From contig WQZN01000006.1 in NCBI GenBank assembly GCA_009780695.1, forward strand, positions 1 to 64,000: a stretch of 64,000 nucleotides of DNA. The letters are read 5' to 3'. This document shows positions 19,425 to 27,775 of this stretch, one piece after another. The translations under genes were made by a program, and so were the position numbers. A model generated the notes under the pieces. That model was given only the letters and a program-made list of their open reading frames with translations. It ran no database searches and was not told the DNA's origin. How positions within the stretch are numbered: the stretch's first letter is position 1; every line of letters starts with the position of its first letter. The stretch is from Microbacteriaceae bacterium. Lineage in GTDB: Bacteria; Actinomycetota; Actinomycetes; Actinomycetales; Microbacteriaceae.

Positions 19425-20789
19425 ATGACTGATTCGCGACGTGGAGAGGCCACTGTGCGGCACGCCAGAGCCGACCAGGCCGAGTTGGCGGCTGCGCACC
19501 GGAAGCATTCGGTCGGGCGGCACGCCAAGGCGGCGCTCAAGCACCCCCTCGCGTTCGCGGGCAAGCTCGTGGCATCCGTTCTCAGCGTCTCGCTGGTGAG
19601 CGCGCTCGGCATCGCCGGCATCGCCTTCGCGCAAGAGGCGAACAACATCGAGTCGAAGCCCGTCGTGCACCTCGTGCAGCAGAAGGCCGACGGCGGCCAG
19701 CAGGTCAAGACGGTCTCCGCGACCGCGCTGCAGGGCGAGTTCAACATGCTGCTGGTCGGTTCCGACACGCGAACCGATCAGGGCGCGGCGTACGCGGATG
19801 CCGCGGACCAGGCTGCGTCGCAGGGCTACGGCAACAACGACGTCACGATCCTGCTGCACGTCAACGCGGCCCACACCGCCGCCACGGTCGTGAGCTTCCC
19901 GCGCGACATGGTGCTGCCGATCCCGTCCTGCCCCGACCCCAAGGGCGGCTGGTACAGCGCGATGTCGGCGCAGATGCTCAACTCCTCGCTGAGCTACGGC
20001 GGCCTCGCGTGCCCCGTGCTGACGGTGGAGAGCCTGCTGGGCATCGACAACATCAACTACGCGGCCGAGATCACCTTCGACGGCGTGGCCGCGATGTCGA
20101 ACGCGGTCGGCGGCGTGCCCGTCTGCCTCGCGACGCCTCTCACGGACCCGTACGTCGGGCTCAAGCTGTCCGCCGGCACACACGTGCTCAAGGGCCAGCA
20201 GGCGCTGGAGTTCCTCCGTTCGCGGCACGGCGTCGACGATGCTTCTGACCTCGCGCGCATCAGCAGCCAGCAGAACTTCCTGTCCTCGCTGCTGCGCACC
20301 ATCAGCTCGAACGGTGTCATCTCGAACCCGCTCACGCTCTTCAAGCTGGCGGACGCCGCGACCAAGAACATGACGCTTTCCGACACGATGCGCTCGCCGC
20401 AGACGATGGTCGGCATGGCGCTCGCGCTCAAGAGCGTTCCGCTTTCGAACATCACCTTCGTGCAGTACCCGGTGGTCAACGACCCGAGCAACGCCGCGCG
20501 CGTGCTGCCCGACACGTATGAGGGCCCGCAGCTCGGGCTCGCGATCAAGAACGACCAGCCCGTCAAGCTGACGGCGGGCAACGGCCGCGGCACCGAGCTC
20601 GCGCCCGGGTCGACCTCGACCTCCACGCCCTCGGCGCCTGCGACCAGCGCGCCGACCACGGGCGCGACGACGGCCCCGACGACCGGGTCGACGCCCGCGC
20701 CGACGCAGGTCGCGCTGGGCAGCAACGCGTACGGCCAGACCGCCAATCAGGAGACCTGCACCAAGGGCGTGAACGCCGGCGGCTTCTAG
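19425..20789 (+). CDS. LytR-CpsA-Psr (LCP) family cell-wall ligase
   Basis: Membrane-anchored phosphotransferase that attaches glycopolymers to peptidoglycan; 454 residues from ATG 19425 (GAGG 6 nt upstream). A cytoplasmic basic tail (RKHSVGRHAKAALKHP) and one membrane segment (LVASVLSVSLVSALGIAGIAFA) precede the LCP domain: FNMLLVGSDTR, ATVVSFPRDMVLPIP with its essential Arg/Asp, and ALEFLRSRHGVDDASDLARISSQQNFL. A Thr/Pro/Ala-rich linker (GSTSTSTPSAPATS region) ends the protein, probably glycosylated or wall-spanning. A GATAAT -10-like box is at 19356-19361. Confidence 0.93.
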   Translation: MTDSRRGEATVRHARADQAELAAAHRKHSVGRHAKAALKHPLAFAGKLVASVLSVSLVSALGIAGIAFAQEANNIESKPVVHLVQQKADGGQQVKTVSATALQGEFNMLLVGSDTRTDQGAAYADAADQAASQGYGNNDVTILLHVNAAHTAATVVSFPRDMVLPIPSCPDPKGGWYSAMSAQMLNSSLSYGGLACPVLTVESLLGIDNINYAAEITFDGVAAMSNAVGGVPVCLATPLTDPYVGLKLSAGTHVLKGQQALEFLRSRHGVDDASDLARISSQQNFLSSLLRTISSNGVISNPLTLFKLADAATKNMTLSDTMRSPQTMVGMALALKSVPLSNITFVQYPVVNDPSNAARVLPDTYEGPQLGLAIKNDQPVKLTAGNGRGTELAPGSTSTSTPSAPATSAPTTGATTAPTTGSTPAPTQVALGSNAYGQTANQETCTKGVNAGGF

Positions 20790-20913
20790 CCGTTGGCGAC
20801 CACGCGCGCGCTCGTTCGTGCGGCCGGCGGCGGGTGCGTCAGCGGTGCGCTGCTGGCTCGCCGCGCAGGCTGCGCCTGATAAGGTGTACGGGATGCCTGC
20901 CTCGGTGGGCATT

Positions 20914-21003
20914 GGAGACGTCGCATAGTCCGGTCGAGTGCACCACCCTGCTAAGGTGGAGTCCCCGTTTAGGGGACCAAGGGTTCAAATCCCTTCGTCT
21001 CCG
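20914..21003 (+). tRNA. tRNA-Ser (anticodon GCU), integration site of the AICE
   Basis: A complete 90-nt class II tRNA: acceptor GGAGACG/CGTCTCC, anticodon stem CCACC/GGTGG around CTGCTAA with anticodon GCT at 20950-20952, long variable hairpin AGTCCCC-GTTT-AGGGGAC, T-arm AGGGTTCAAATCCCT. TAAGGT (20880-20885) is a likely -10 box. From 20945 on, the sequence is the left copy of the 62-bp att repeat, so the 3' half and terminator were probably supplied by the integrated element. Confidence 0.95.
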
Positions 21004-21006
21004 CAC
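20945..21006 (+). repeat. attL core, 62-bp direct repeat
   Basis: Identical to 35395-35456. It runs from inside the anticodon stem of tRNA-Ser(GCU) through its 3' end plus three nucleotides (CAC). The flanking bases differ (C versus G before, G versus A after). Confidence 0.93.
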
Positions 21007-22175
21007 GAAAAACCCAGATCAGGCCCCGGTTTCGCCGGGGCCTTTCTGCTGCCCGGCACCTGTCGTCCGTTCTCAGGAAGAGCGCCCCAGGACAGCGAGG
21101 GGACAGCGGGGGAATCGAGGAGGGCCAGTGCAGCCCGGTTCGCATCGGCTCCGAGCACGTGCGCGTAGATGGTCAGAAGCACGGTCGGGTTCTTGTGTCC
21201 TGACCACTCAGCCACCGTCTTAATGTCCATTCCGCGCATGAGCCAGTACGAGATCGCGAAATGCCGTAGCGCGTGAATTGTGAGGCCTCTGCATGTCGTC
21301 CGGTTCCACGCAACTTGGCGCCGGAACAGGTTCCCGCGGAGCTGCCTGCCGGTCTTGGTTCGGAAGAGATACGCACCCGCAGGAAGGCCGGCGACGCGCG
21401 GCGCGACGATCTCGGCAGCTCGAGGCCGCAGCGGAATCGTGCGCGAGCGAATCTCGCCACTGTGGCTCTTCAAGGACTTCTCGGCGTAGCCGTCCGACTG
21501 AGCCCGCCAGACGTGCAGCGCGGGAAGGGGGACTTCTACAAGATCCTCGACGCGCAGCGCGCGCAGTTCCGACCATCGCAGACCCGTGAGCGCCAGAAAC
21601 TCGGTCACCTCGGCCATGCTCGGATTGACCTCGTGCTGTGCTGCGATCGTGCACCGCATTTCTTCGGGAGTCCAGGTGTCGGCCTTTGGGCGCGGCGGAA
21701 GCCCAACCACAACCGGCATCCGCACGCCACGCACCGGGTTCGACGGCGCGACATGTTGCGACACCGCGAACTCAAAGAGCGCGGAGAGCGTTACACGAGT
21801 TCGAGCGACCGTCGACCGAGCCAAGCCGCGCCGCAAGAGATCGGCCAGGCAATCATGAACGTCCGAGCCTGTGATCGTTGACGCTGGTCGCCGCAACCAC
21901 GACACCGGAACGTGCTTCAGATTGTCGGAGTCGGTGCGCCAAGTGTGAGGCGCAACGCGCGAGTGCCGGGCCTCACGGAATCGCGAGATCAGCTCGGATA
22001 CCGAGAGCAACGACAGCTCGGGGGACACAACACCACCCAGGGCAAGCACTCGGTACTGTTCTTTTTCCCAGCTCTGCGCATCGGCCTTCCGGTCAAATGT
22101 CCGGCTCGCCACAACATCGTGATCCAGGAACACCCGAACCCGATACTTGCCGGACTTGCGCCGATCGATCGCCAT
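20985..22175 (-). CDS. int: Tyrosine recombinase (AICE integrase)
   Basis: Site-specific recombinase that inserts and excises the element, 396 residues. An N-terminal arm-binding domain (about 1-50) and SAM-like core-binding domain (about 55-145) precede the catalytic domain with R200 (TGLRWSEL), H301-x-x-R304 (HALRHF), H327 (GHKNP) and nucleophile Y337 (TIYAHV). ATG 22175 overlaps the xis stop (TAATG). Oddly, the last residues (390-396) are encoded inside att core and the stop lies in the T-arm of tRNA-Ser on the opposite strand, so the gene also runs antisense through the tRNA terminator. Confidence 0.94.
   Translation of the reverse strand: MAIDRRKSGKYRVRVFLDHDVVASRTFDRKADAQSWEKEQYRVLALGGVVSPELSLLSVSELISRFREARHSRVAPHTWRTDSDNLKHVPVSWLRRPASTITGSDVHDCLADLLRRGLARSTVARTRVTLSALFEFAVSQHVAPSNPVRGVRMPVVVGLPPRPKADTWTPEEMRCTIAAQHEVNPSMAEVTEFLALTGLRWSELRALRVEDLVEVPLPALHVWRAQSDGYAEKSLKSHSGEIRSRTIPLRPRAAEIVAPRVAGLPAGAYLFRTKTGRQLRGNLFRRQVAWNRTTCRGLTIHALRHFAISYWLMRGMDIKTVAEWSGHKNPTVLLTIYAHVLGADANRAALALLDSPAVPSLSWGALPENGRQVPGSRKAPAKPGPDLGFSCGDEGI
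21021..21046 (+). terminator. Terminator of tRNA-Ser(GCU), element-supplied copy
   Basis: Stem AGGCCCCGG (21021-21029) / CCGGGGCCT (21035-21043), loop TTTCG, then TTCT. It resembles the terminator after attR (35464-35490), including the flanking CAGATC and CTTTCTG words, but is diverged in the loop. Confidence 0.75.
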
Positions 22176-22393
22176 TACGCGACCCCCACAGCGGAACCGG
22201 TCAGCGCTTCGATGTCCGCCACCCGATAGCGGCGGATCCGAGGAGTGAGATTCACCGGCTTGAGCGGACAGATGCCGTGCTCGACCAATCGCGCGAGCGT
22301 CGTGCGATTGATGCGGAGAATCGCGGCGGCTTCGGCCTCGGTCAGCAGAAGCGGCGCGATCGCTCGCGCTTCGTCAGTCTTGGTCTTCATCAC
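22175..22393 (-). CDS. xis: Excisionase (small helix-turn-helix protein)
   Basis: 72-residue DNA-binding protein with a MerR-like/excisionase HTH: LLLTEAEAAAILRINRTTLARLVEHG, then RIRRYRVADIEAL as wing. It sits directly between rep and int and its TAA overlaps the int ATG by one base, the position of Xis in pSAM2-type elements. It should bend attachment-site DNA and drive excision together with Int. Confidence 0.88.
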   Translation of the reverse strand: MMKTKTDEARAIAPLLLTEAEAAAILRINRTTLARLVEHGICPLKPVNLTPRIRRYRVADIEALTGSAVGVA

Positions 22394-22429
22394 TTTTCCT
22401 TTCGTCTCTCGGTTGGTTGTGTCATGCGG

Positions 22430-23944
22430 TCATGCGGCCCGGCCGCTGCGCCATTGCGCGTACTCGCGGGCTCGAGCTGCCGCAGCATCGGCCAAGGCTT
22501 TGTCACCCGGCAACGGCCACCCGGTGCCCTGGTACGTCCAAGAGCCGACGACCAAGATCGTTTCTTCTTCGTCGGCCATGAGCCGGGCTTCAAGATCGTG
22601 AGTGTCGAGCAGCATCCCATCGCGGGCGGCGTCGGCGGCGAGCTGTTGGAAGCGGCGGCGGGCGCGGCGCAGCTTGCCGAGCGTGACCGAGTAGCGGCGC
22701 GATTTGGTTGAGAAGTGTCCGCGGAAGCCGAGCATGCTCGACCACTTGCCGAGCAGTCCGTATGTGCTCTCCCGGCACTGGTCACACAGCGCGCCCCGTC
22801 GTTCTCCGACGTGGTCGGCACATCCGTGAGTACAGCCGGCCAAAGCGCGGGAGGCGAGGATGCGGCATGCACGGGTGAGCTGCATCAGGTGCGGCTTCGG
22901 TTTGCGCGGGTCGATGCCGGTTGCTTTGGTCGAGTACTTCGCGAGGTATGCGGCGACTTGTCCGGCGGTGATGTCGTCGCCCGAGATCGCCCCGTGCCGA
23001 ACCGTACGCACGTCGACCTGATGTCCGAATCGCAGCACCCGCGTCCTGTCGTCATGATCGACCGGGGGAGCGGTGATCATGACTGATTCGGCAGCAGCGC
23101 GTACCGCGTCCTCGAGCACCCCTGGGTCGACCGGTGCGGCGGATCCCTGCCCGTCGGGTCCGTCGAGGCGGATCAGGGCGTGGAAGTGCACCGCGCCGCG
23201 CGATTGGAACTCCGCGACTTTCGCGTATTCGAGTCGCGCGAGCTGCCTCAGCTCACCTGTTGTGACGCCCAGGGCTGCGGCGAGTTCGCGGCGCAGCGTG
23301 ATCGTGAAGCGTCGCCACAGTTCGGGCGCGAACCACTGCCAGATCGCCGCCGTCTCGACGTCGTAGCAGTCGGCACACAGCGGCGATCCGAGTTTGGGCG
23401 CGCTGTCGTCGTGGCGCGCCCAGCACACGGATGCGTTGCCGTGTTCGCACGGCCCCGCCTTCGAGCGCGGATGACACGGCTTGCCGCCCCGCACCGTGTG
23501 CACGGTCCCGAAGGAGGGGGCGGTGAGGGTGACGAACAGCAGCGGGTTCGCCCGCACCGTCTCGGGTACGCCCTTGCCGCCGCTGACGCCGGTGGAGATC
23601 ATCTCGAAGGTGTCTCGCGCGTAGAGCCGTGAGCAGGCGGGGCAGACTTCTTCGCGCCGATTCCCGCACGGTTTGAACAGCAGGCCGAGCGGCTGATCGG
23701 TGGACGTGAACGTTTCGACCAGCTCGCCCGTGCTGCTGTCGAAGGTTTCGGCGTAGCCGCGCAGCCGGATCGGGTGCGAGCAGTTGCGCACCGCCGCGAG
23801 CGTGTCGGCGAGCGCGCCCATCGACTTGTCCGCGAGCCGCGTCGTGATGGACTCGAACGCCTCAGGGCTGAGGTTGCCGAGGTTCAAGGGAGTTTCCGGG
23901 TCGTGGCCCCAGAAGGTCCCCTCAACCTTGGCGTGCCGGGTCAT
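22430..23944 (-). CDS. RepSA-type replication initiator (HUH rolling-circle nuclease)
   Basis: 504 residues; nicks the origin and starts rolling-circle replication of the excised circle. Motif I is LFVTLTAPSFG, the HUH metal motif is GAVHFHALIRL (about residue 250), and the catalytic motif III is VAAYLAKYSTK (about residue 335, Tyr nucleophile). Cys-rich zinc-binding segments (CPACSRLYARD, CADC, CTHGCADH, CDQCRE) flank the core, as in actinomycete Rep proteins. Its ATG overlaps the tra stop by 4 nt. The double-strand origin may lie inside or next to it. Confidence 0.92.
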   Translation of the reverse strand: MTRHAKVEGTFWGHDPETPLNLGNLSPEAFESITTRLADKSMGALADTLAAVRNCSHPIRLRGYAETFDSSTGELVETFTSTDQPLGLLFKPCGNRREEVCPACSRLYARDTFEMISTGVSGGKGVPETVRANPLLFVTLTAPSFGTVHTVRGGKPCHPRSKAGPCEHGNASVCWARHDDSAPKLGSPLCADCYDVETAAIWQWFAPELWRRFTITLRRELAAALGVTTGELRQLARLEYAKVAEFQSRGAVHFHALIRLDGPDGQGSAAPVDPGVLEDAVRAAAESVMITAPPVDHDDRTRVLRFGHQVDVRTVRHGAISGDDITAGQVAAYLAKYSTKATGIDPRKPKPHLMQLTRACRILASRALAGCTHGCADHVGERRGALCDQCRESTYGLLGKWSSMLGFRGHFSTKSRRYSVTLGKLRRARRRFQQLAADAARDGMLLDTHDLEARLMADEEETILVVGSWTYQGTGWPLPGDKALADAAAARAREYAQWRSGRAA

Positions 23945-25425
23945 GCTGCACCCGCCTCCGGGGAGGCATCCGCATCGAGCTCGCCGGGATCGGCCTCGCC
24001 GGTTGCCGCGTCGATGAACTGCACCCCGGCCACCGGCTCTGCGTTCGGCGCGTACGTGATCGCAAGGTGCGCGATGTCGGCATCAGTGACGTGGAACGCG
24101 CGAGCGCGCAGCGGGGCGGCGTGCCCGTCCTCCATCACGTACGCGACGCCGGGCAGCGCGTCGGGGATCTGATCGCACAGCGCACCGGCAACGCGCGAGC
24201 CTTGCCCCAAGATCATGTCGACTTGCGTGGCTTCGGCGAACCGCAGCCCGATGCGGATCGGGAACAGTTGCCGCATCAAGACCACGTCCTTGGACGGGTC
24301 CTGCACCGCCGCAACGACGGATACCCCGACCGCCCGGCCCTGCGACAAGATCAGTGACAGCAACCCACTGATTTCGTTCGCGAGCTTCCGATCGGTTTGG
24401 TAGGCGATCAGCGAGGCCAACTCGTCAATCACGATCACGATGAACGGGTCTGTCGGGGTGGGTTCGTGTTGCCGTGAGGTGCCGCGCAACCCGTTCGCCC
24501 GCCGCGTCAATACCGCAGCGGCGTCGCGCAGCAGCTCGAGCGATTCGGTCCCGGTGTCGTACGCGAAACGCGTGAACAGGCCGACGCCTTGCCCGAACTC
24601 CATGCCGCCCTTGGGGTCGATCACCCACGCCTGAACCGAGCTGTCCCGGATCGCGGGGGCGAGGGCGGCGAGCATCGACCACACCACCGACCCCTTACCT
24701 GCGCCCATCAGCCCGGCGACGAGGATGTGCCTGCCGAGCAGGCGCACGGACCATGGGGTGCCGTTCTCACCGGCTCCGATCACGAGGTTGGCGAGGTCGA
24801 CCGTTTCGGCCGGCGATGGCAACGCGAGCGCATTCCGTAGCCCGTCGATGCGGCGTAGCACGATGCGCACCCGGCCCGGCCCGTCCAGCAGCACGGTCGA
24901 GGACTGCGCACCGAAGGCGTGCGCGAGCGCCTCCGACCGCGAAGACCAGTCGGCGACCGTCTGCCCGAACACGAGATTCACGTGCAGCTCGTCCGCACTC
25001 TGCCCCACGTGGATGCGGCGCAGCTTCGGGACTACCGGTTCGGTGTCCAGCACCGGGGCGAGACCGTGCAGCGCGCAGACCCTCGCCCACTTCACCCGGT
25101 ACGTGTGCCACGCGTGCCACCGGGAGGCAATCGGGCGGGCGAAGAACCGCACGAACGAGCGGGCGTCGAGCGCCGCCCAGACGACGAAGATCGAGGCCCA
25201 GACCGAGGCGAGGAACACCGCAGCCCACGGCCCCGACATCACGAGTGCGGCGATGGTGGTGAGGGTGGGGACGCTGACCAGTGGGAACAACACGGCCCAC
25301 TTGGTCAGCGTCACCCAGAACATGACCACACCCCAGGCGCACTTAGCGACCAGCAGGAACAGGACCGTGATCGGCCCGTCACTGTCTTTCGACGCGAACG
25401 GATCGCGCACACCCGAGGAAGCCAC
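23941..25425 (-). CDS. FtsK/SpoIIIE-type DNA translocase (AICE transfer protein TraB/TraSA-like)
   Basis: 494 residues. Hexameric ATPase that moves double-stranded DNA to the recipient in mycelial/AICE conjugation. Three to four N-terminal hydrophobic segments (about residues 18-105) anchor it. Walker A is VAGLMGAGKGSVVW (about residue 238) and Walker B FIVIVIDELASLI (about residue 330). No separate relaxase is needed in this mode of transfer, and none is encoded. The C-terminal end is acidic (ADPGELDADASPEAG); no clear winged-helix clt-recognition domain could be identified by eye. Confidence 0.92.
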   Translation of the reverse strand: MASSGVRDPFASKDSDGPITVLFLLVAKCAWGVVMFWVTLTKWAVLFPLVSVPTLTTIAALVMSGPWAAVFLASVWASIFVVWAALDARSFVRFFARPIASRWHAWHTYRVKWARVCALHGLAPVLDTEPVVPKLRRIHVGQSADELHVNLVFGQTVADWSSRSEALAHAFGAQSSTVLLDGPGRVRIVLRRIDGLRNALALPSPAETVDLANLVIGAGENGTPWSVRLLGRHILVAGLMGAGKGSVVWSMLAALAPAIRDSSVQAWVIDPKGGMEFGQGVGLFTRFAYDTGTESLELLRDAAAVLTRRANGLRGTSRQHEPTPTDPFIVIVIDELASLIAYQTDRKLANEISGLLSLILSQGRAVGVSVVAAVQDPSKDVVLMRQLFPIRIGLRFAEATQVDMILGQGSRVAGALCDQIPDALPGVAYVMEDGHAAPLRARAFHVTDADIAHLAITYAPNAEPVAGVQFIDAATGEADPGELDADASPEAGAA

Positions 25426-25437
25426 GACACACCCCTG

Positions 25438-25812
25438 TTAGGCCGTTGCCGTCTCGGGGCGGCGACCGTGGTGGCCCTGCCCGTTGATCGCGACTTGGGC
25501 TGCCTCGAGGAGCTGCGCGAGCTTTTCTGCGTAGCGGGCGGCACCTTCGAGCATCGCCGCCGCCGTTGCCGCATTCACCGCGGGCGACACGTTCTCGACC
25601 TCGTACACGTCGAACTCCGCCACCGACCGCTCGATCCCGTCCGCGAGACGCCCGAGTGCTTCGGCGAGGAAGTAGCCGCCCGCGAACTTGAGATTGCCGA
25701 GGATGCCGTACAGCTCCGGGGCGGGAACGGCGCGATTCATGACCGCCACGCTGAGTTCGCGCACGTCCTCGTACAGCTCGTCCGCGACCACCGCAGTCGA
25801 CCGGGACATCAC
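25438..25812 (-). CDS. Conserved small protein of AICE transfer operon, function unknown
   Basis: 124 residues from GTG 25812, or 123 from ATG 25809; both overlap the stop of the upstream pra-like gene, showing coupling. No signal or membrane segment. It is predicted almost entirely alpha-helical (ELYEDVRELSVAVMNRA, AAAMLEGAARYAEKLAQLLEAAQVA), with a short basic C-terminus (HHGRRPETATA). It lies between the activator and the transfer ATPase. I do not recognise a named family. Confidence 0.75.
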   Translation of the reverse strand: MMSRSTAVVADELYEDVRELSVAVMNRAVPAPELYGILGNLKFAGGYFLAEALGRLADGIERSVAEFDVYEVENVSPAVNAATAAAMLEGAARYAEKLAQLLEAAQVAINGQGHHGRRPETATA

Positions 25813-26228
25813 GCGGCCCCTTGTTCGCTCTTGCCCGTGTTGTGGGCCAGCGCGATCTTCTCCGCCCGGAACGACCAGGCGATCCGCGCCCGGTTCCCCG
25901 AGTCATCGACGTACGGGAGTGCGGACAGGCCTTCGAACCGCACCGGGGTCCACGGGAACGGCGTGTTGTTCTTCGGCACCTCCGGCATGGTGGGCGAGGC
26001 GAACTTCACACTGACGCCGATGTCCTTCCGGGAGGCGTCGTCGTCCATGTCGATCACCGTGCACTGCCACATCGGCAGCCCCGTCTCCTTGTCGTGCTGC
26101 TGAGGGCGGTTCCCGTCCGGAAGCGGTGCACCGTTGAAGTCCGTCACCGGCTCCACCTCGCCCCGCAGAAACGCCCCCTTCGGAAACGCCGTCTCATTCG
26201 CAATTCCAAAACGCCTCGAAATAGCCAT
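25809..26228 (-). CDS. pra: Pra-like activator of element replication, integration and excision
   Basis: 139 residues. The pattern MAISRRFGIANETAFPKGAFLRGEVEPVTDF, DKETGLPMWQCTVIDMD, RKDIGVSVKF and VRFEGLSALPYVDDSG matches my recollection of the pSAM2 Pra protein, which turns on the rep-xis-int genes. It is first in the minus-strand operon (pra, small protein, tra, rep, xis, int), which fits. It has no recognisable DNA-binding motif. Assignment rests on sequence memory and position. Confidence 0.75.
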   Translation of the reverse strand: MAISRRFGIANETAFPKGAFLRGEVEPVTDFNGAPLPDGNRPQQHDKETGLPMWQCTVIDMDDDASRKDIGVSVKFASPTMPEVPKNNTPFPWTPVRFEGLSALPYVDDSGNRARIAWSFRAEKIALAHNTGKSEQGAA

Positions 26229-26254
26229 CGCCCTACTCCTTATCTCTTCAGCTC

Positions 26255-26319
26255 TTCATGATGAGTTGCTGCGATAAGGGAAACACTGTCTCGTCAACAT
26301 GTCAACAGTTCATGAGGAG
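26255..26319. promoter_or_regulatory. Divergent control region of the AICE with repeated operator-like words
   Basis: Between the pra and gntR starts are two near-identical copies of TTCATGAxGAG (26255-26265 and 26309-26319, 10 of 11 identical) and two copies of GTCAAC 8 bp apart (26293-26298 and 26301-26306), which read TTGAC on the minus strand and may double as -35 elements for pra. The second TTCATGAGGAG contains the gntR ribosome binding site. These are candidate binding sites for the GntR repressor. Confidence 0.55.
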
Positions 26320-26321
26320 TA

Positions 26322-27131
26322 ATGTGTGAGGTTCAACGCGAGCAACGAGAGAAACAGATGCCGAGCACGAGAGTCCCGAAGTACCACCGCGTAGCTGACG
26401 CGCTTCGCGCGCAGATCCGTGGGGGCGAGCTCGCGCCCGGCGATCGCCTCCCCGCGGAAAGTGCGCTAGCTGCGACGTACCGAGTGAGTCCGCCCGTGGT
26501 CCGTCAGGCACTCGACGTTCTTCGTGGTGAGGGACTGATCACTAGCAGCCAGGGCAAGGGCAGTTTCGTTCGGCAGGAGCACCGTTTCGAGCGGCGTTCG
26601 CGCGCTCGCTATGGCGAGGCGCGAGGTCGAACCGGCCTGCTCACCAACCACTTGCGCCACGAGATCACCAGCGCGGGCCCCGAACCGCTCGCCGTCTCGA
26701 TCGCGCCTCTGATGAATGCCGCCCCCGGTTCAGAGGTGATCGTGCGTCGTCGTCGGCTCTACGACGAGAACGATGAGCTGCAGGAGATCGGCGCGTCCCA
26801 CCTGCCCGTATCCTTCGCGGCGGATACCTATCTTGCCGAGCCGACCGTGGTGCCGAAGGCCCTGTTCCTCTGCGTGGAGGACCTAACCGGCGATCGATAT
26901 AGCCAGGCCGAAGACAGGTGGGTTGCGCGGCCGGCGACGATCGAAGAGTGCGAAGACTTTGGCCTTGCCAACGGCGCGTACGTCGTCCATGTCACCCACA
27001 AAGCAACCGGCGCAAATGGCGACGTGCTCGAGGTCTCCGAGTCGATCTGGCCCGCAGACCGGCTCGCGTTCGTCGACGAATACGCGATCCCGGCCCAGGC
27101 CGAACACCCCGCCAAAGAGTCGGACGTGTGA
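26322..27131 (+). CDS. GntR-family repressor (KorSA-like)
   Basis: 269 residues from ATG 26322 (GAGGA 4-8 nt upstream); ATG 26358 (MPSTRVPKYHRV) is an alternative and fits typical GntR N-termini better. The winged HTH is KYHRVADALRAQIRGGELAPGDRLPAESALAATYRVSPPVVRQALDVLRGEGLI. The C-terminal part is a UTRA-like effector domain of the HutC subfamily. In pSAM2 the equivalent protein KorSA represses pra and keeps the element integrated. It is coupled to the next gene by TGATG. Confidence 0.88.
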   Translation: MCEVQREQREKQMPSTRVPKYHRVADALRAQIRGGELAPGDRLPAESALAATYRVSPPVVRQALDVLRGEGLITSSQGKGSFVRQEHRFERRSRARYGEARGRTGLLTNHLRHEITSAGPEPLAVSIAPLMNAAPGSEVIVRRRRLYDENDELQEIGASHLPVSFAADTYLAEPTVVPKALFLCVEDLTGDRYSQAEDRWVARPATIEECEDFGLANGAYVVHVTHKATGANGDVLEVSESIWPADRLAFVDEYAIPAQAEHPAKESDV

Positions 27132-27775
27132 TGACCGCCTATCAAGCGCTCTACGCGGACCACGAGGTCATGGCGAATCACTGGTGGTGGCGCCCCGGTT
27201 GGCAAGTCGGTACGCGCTTCTATACCTGGCACATCACGCAAGATGAGGCACCAGCTGCCATCGAACTAGCGGAGCGGTACCAGGACGCGCTTCGCCCCTT
27301 CCCTTCGCTTGACCCGGTGCCGCGCAAATGGCTTCACATGACCATGCAGGGCGTCGGCCACGTCGAGGACGTTCCGGAGTCGGCTATCGAGCGCGTCATC
27401 GACTCTGTCGCAAATCGACTTACCGATTTCGCCCCGATCAGCACCACCTACCAACGCGCGCACATCTTCCGCGAGGCGATCGCGCTCCCGCCGGCCAACC
27501 CGGAAGCGCTCGCCGAGCTACGGAGCGCGGTGCGGGCCGGGATCACCGACGCGCTAGGGGAGTGCCCCGAGCCGGAAGAAGGATTCCGCCCTCACGTCTC
27601 TGTCGCGTATTCCAATGATGATGCAGACGCAGCACCGATTCGAGGTGCGCTCGACCTCGCACAACCCGGACTGGTGCACGCCGACTACTCTCATATCTCG
27701 CTGATCGTCATTCACCGAGACAACCGCATGTACGAATGGGAGACGATCCGGCGACTACGCCTTGGTGAAGAGTGA
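27131..27775 (+). CDS. 2H phosphoesterase (2'-5' RNA ligase family)
   Basis: 214 residues, cytosolic. Both catalytic HxT/S motifs are present and correctly spaced: H69-M-T71 (WLHMTMQGVG) and H155-V-S157 (FRPHVSVAYS). Family members cleave or form 2'-5' bonds or act on cyclic nucleotide phosphodiesters. Its ATG overlaps the gntR stop (TGATG), so it is made with the repressor. In pSAM2 the gene in this setting is pif, a Nudix hydrolase that prevents redundant transfer; whether this protein is a functional counterpart is speculation. Confidence 0.85.
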   Translation: MTAYQALYADHEVMANHWWWRPGWQVGTRFYTWHITQDEAPAAIELAERYQDALRPFPSLDPVPRKWLHMTMQGVGHVEDVPESAIERVIDSVANRLTDFAPISTTYQRAHIFREAIALPPANPEALAELRSAVRAGITDALGECPEPEEGFRPHVSVAYSNDDADAAPIRGALDLAQPGLVHADYSHISLIVIHRDNRMYEWETIRRLRLGEE

